From a virus, in IMG/VR virus record IMGVR_UViG_3300020607_000011, positions 1 through 36,568 of that record: DNA of 36,568 nucleotides; one strand, given 5' to 3'. Position numbers and translations under genes: made by a program. Under the pieces are notes generated by a model. The model had not been told where the DNA came from. It did no database searches and worked only from the letters and a program-made list of their open reading frames with translations. This document shows positions 36,294 to 36,568 of this stretch, piece by piece; position 1 is the first letter of the stretch, and each line of letters begins with the position of its first letter.

Positions 36294-36514
36294 TTAAAGT
36301 GGCTTAAAACGGCGTTTAAAGTGTACGCACTTGTTCCAAACCATTCTGGAAATGCTCTCGTGTTATCATCAAAAACGCGAAAACCATCCGCGAAAGCAAT
36401 GTTCAACAATAAACATCGCAAAACGCCTGAGAGCCGCATTTTCATTAGGTTTATCCCACGAAATCCCGAAAAATCCAATTTTATCCCGTGTTCCTAACCA
36501 TATGAAGTTCTACA
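36294..36514. repeat. Right terminus with transposase-binding sites (early end of the phage)
   Basis: This stretch has no gene. Read on the - strand it has ATGGTTAGGAACAC (36488-36501), ATGGTTTTCGCG (36376-36387) preceded by TTTCGCGG, and ATGGTTTGGAACAAG (36330-36344). The phage ends at ACA, 36512-36514. An inverted repeat CTTAAAAC/GTTTAAAG (36303-36320) follows the repressor stop and may be a weak terminator. A repressor-type operator (36323-36332) overlaps the innermost transposase site. Confidence 0.78.
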
Positions 36515-36568
36515 AAAAGTAACCAAAAAAGCCGCCGCTGCGTTTCGGCTATTCAGCCATCGAAGCAC
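36515..36568. other. Flanking (probably host) DNA
   Basis: These 54 bases follow the CTACA terminus and contain AAAAGTAACCAAAAAAG, then GC-rich sequence. No gene can be recognised in so short a piece. Base 1 (c) would be the other flank. Confidence 0.6.

Larger units (their letters stand above)
2..36514. mobile_element. Complete Mu-like transposable siphophage (prophage), about 36.5 kb, inverted orientation
   Basis: The element begins TGTAG at base 2 and ends CTACA at base 36514, so its termini are inverted (TG...CA) as in Mu-family transposons. Both ends carry repeats of an ATGGTTTGG-type transposase-binding motif. Inside are a DDE transposase, MuB-type ATPase, Ner, S24 repressor, Mor activator, Mu-type head and packaging genes and a siphovirus tail. 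The order matches B3-like transposable phages. No essential module looks broken, so it is probably intact. Base 1 (c) is the only left flank, so a target-site duplication cannot be tested properly. Confidence 0.93.

Noticed and set aside
36331-36522. 63-codon + strand frame over the right end
   Set aside because: It runs across transposase-binding sites and the phage-host junction, and has no ribosome-binding site.
1-36568. Target-site duplication flanking the phage
   Set aside because: Only one base (c) is available on the left. It does not match the fifth (g) or sixth (t) base after the right end, so no duplication can be shown from this window.
1-36568. Integron integrase gene to go with the attC-like sites
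   Set aside because: No tyrosine recombinase was found among the genes of the window.

Overview
The window is essentially one complete transposable (Mu-like) siphophage genome integrated in, or packaged with, bacterial DNA. The phage runs from base 2 (TGTAG...) to base 36514 (...CTACA). Base 1 and bases 36515-36568 are flanking DNA. Mu-family replication, capsid and packaging genes (transposase A, ATPase B, Ner, GemA/gp16, Mor, gp25-gp29, F, G, I/Z, T, gp35, gp36) sit next to a long-tailed siphovirus module (tube, G/GT chaperones, tape measure, J-like tip). This is the layout of B3-type phages. GC content is fairly high and Shine-Dalgarno use is standard. The host is probably a gammaproteobacterium, but nothing here fixes the genus.

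The genome is inverted in this window, so its early (c) end is on the right. From right to left: transposase-binding sites (36330-36501); an S24-type repressor on the + strand (35625-36293); a control region with repeated operators; then a - strand early operon of ner, an unknown gene, transposase A, ATPase B and a run of small winged-helix and unknown genes. This continues through a Gam-like protein and GemA to the Mor activator (27371-26988) and a RecA-fold ATPase (26985-26071). Next comes a late block of amidase, alpha/beta hydrolase, DksA-like zinc protein, gp25-like, a gp26-gp27 fusion, a DNA methyltransferase, large terminase, portal, F and G. A second late block runs from protease/scaffold, decoration and capsid through connectors and tail to a Dam-type methyltransferase at the far left. 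That methyltransferase occupies the position held by mom in Mu. Two late promoters, at 25029-25072 and 16143-16185, share a palindromic operator at nearly the same distance from a good -10. This fits control by the phage's Mor-family activator.

The most unusual observation is that two places look like insertions of integron gene cassettes: a probable array of three at 25158-26076 and a single one at 18149-18383. Each has attC-like recombination sites (TAAC...GTTA boxes, L-box stems with an extrahelical base) and one small - strand gene whose TAA stop lies exactly in the GTTA box. Two of the sites are 78 bp long, share 44 identical bases, and carry the ribosome-binding site and start codon of the gene that follows, giving two unrelated proteins the same N-terminus. 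No integron integrase is present.

Other points worth a look are a canonical A AAA AAC slippery site joining the tail chaperones, a nested scaffold start inside the protease gene, a lone + strand secreted protein between tail genes, a 16-bp palindrome on the ner start codon with a promoter that predicts a leaderless mRNA, and a gp26-gp27 fusion. No tRNA, rRNA or CRISPR array was seen, and no stretch over 300 bases lacks a gene.
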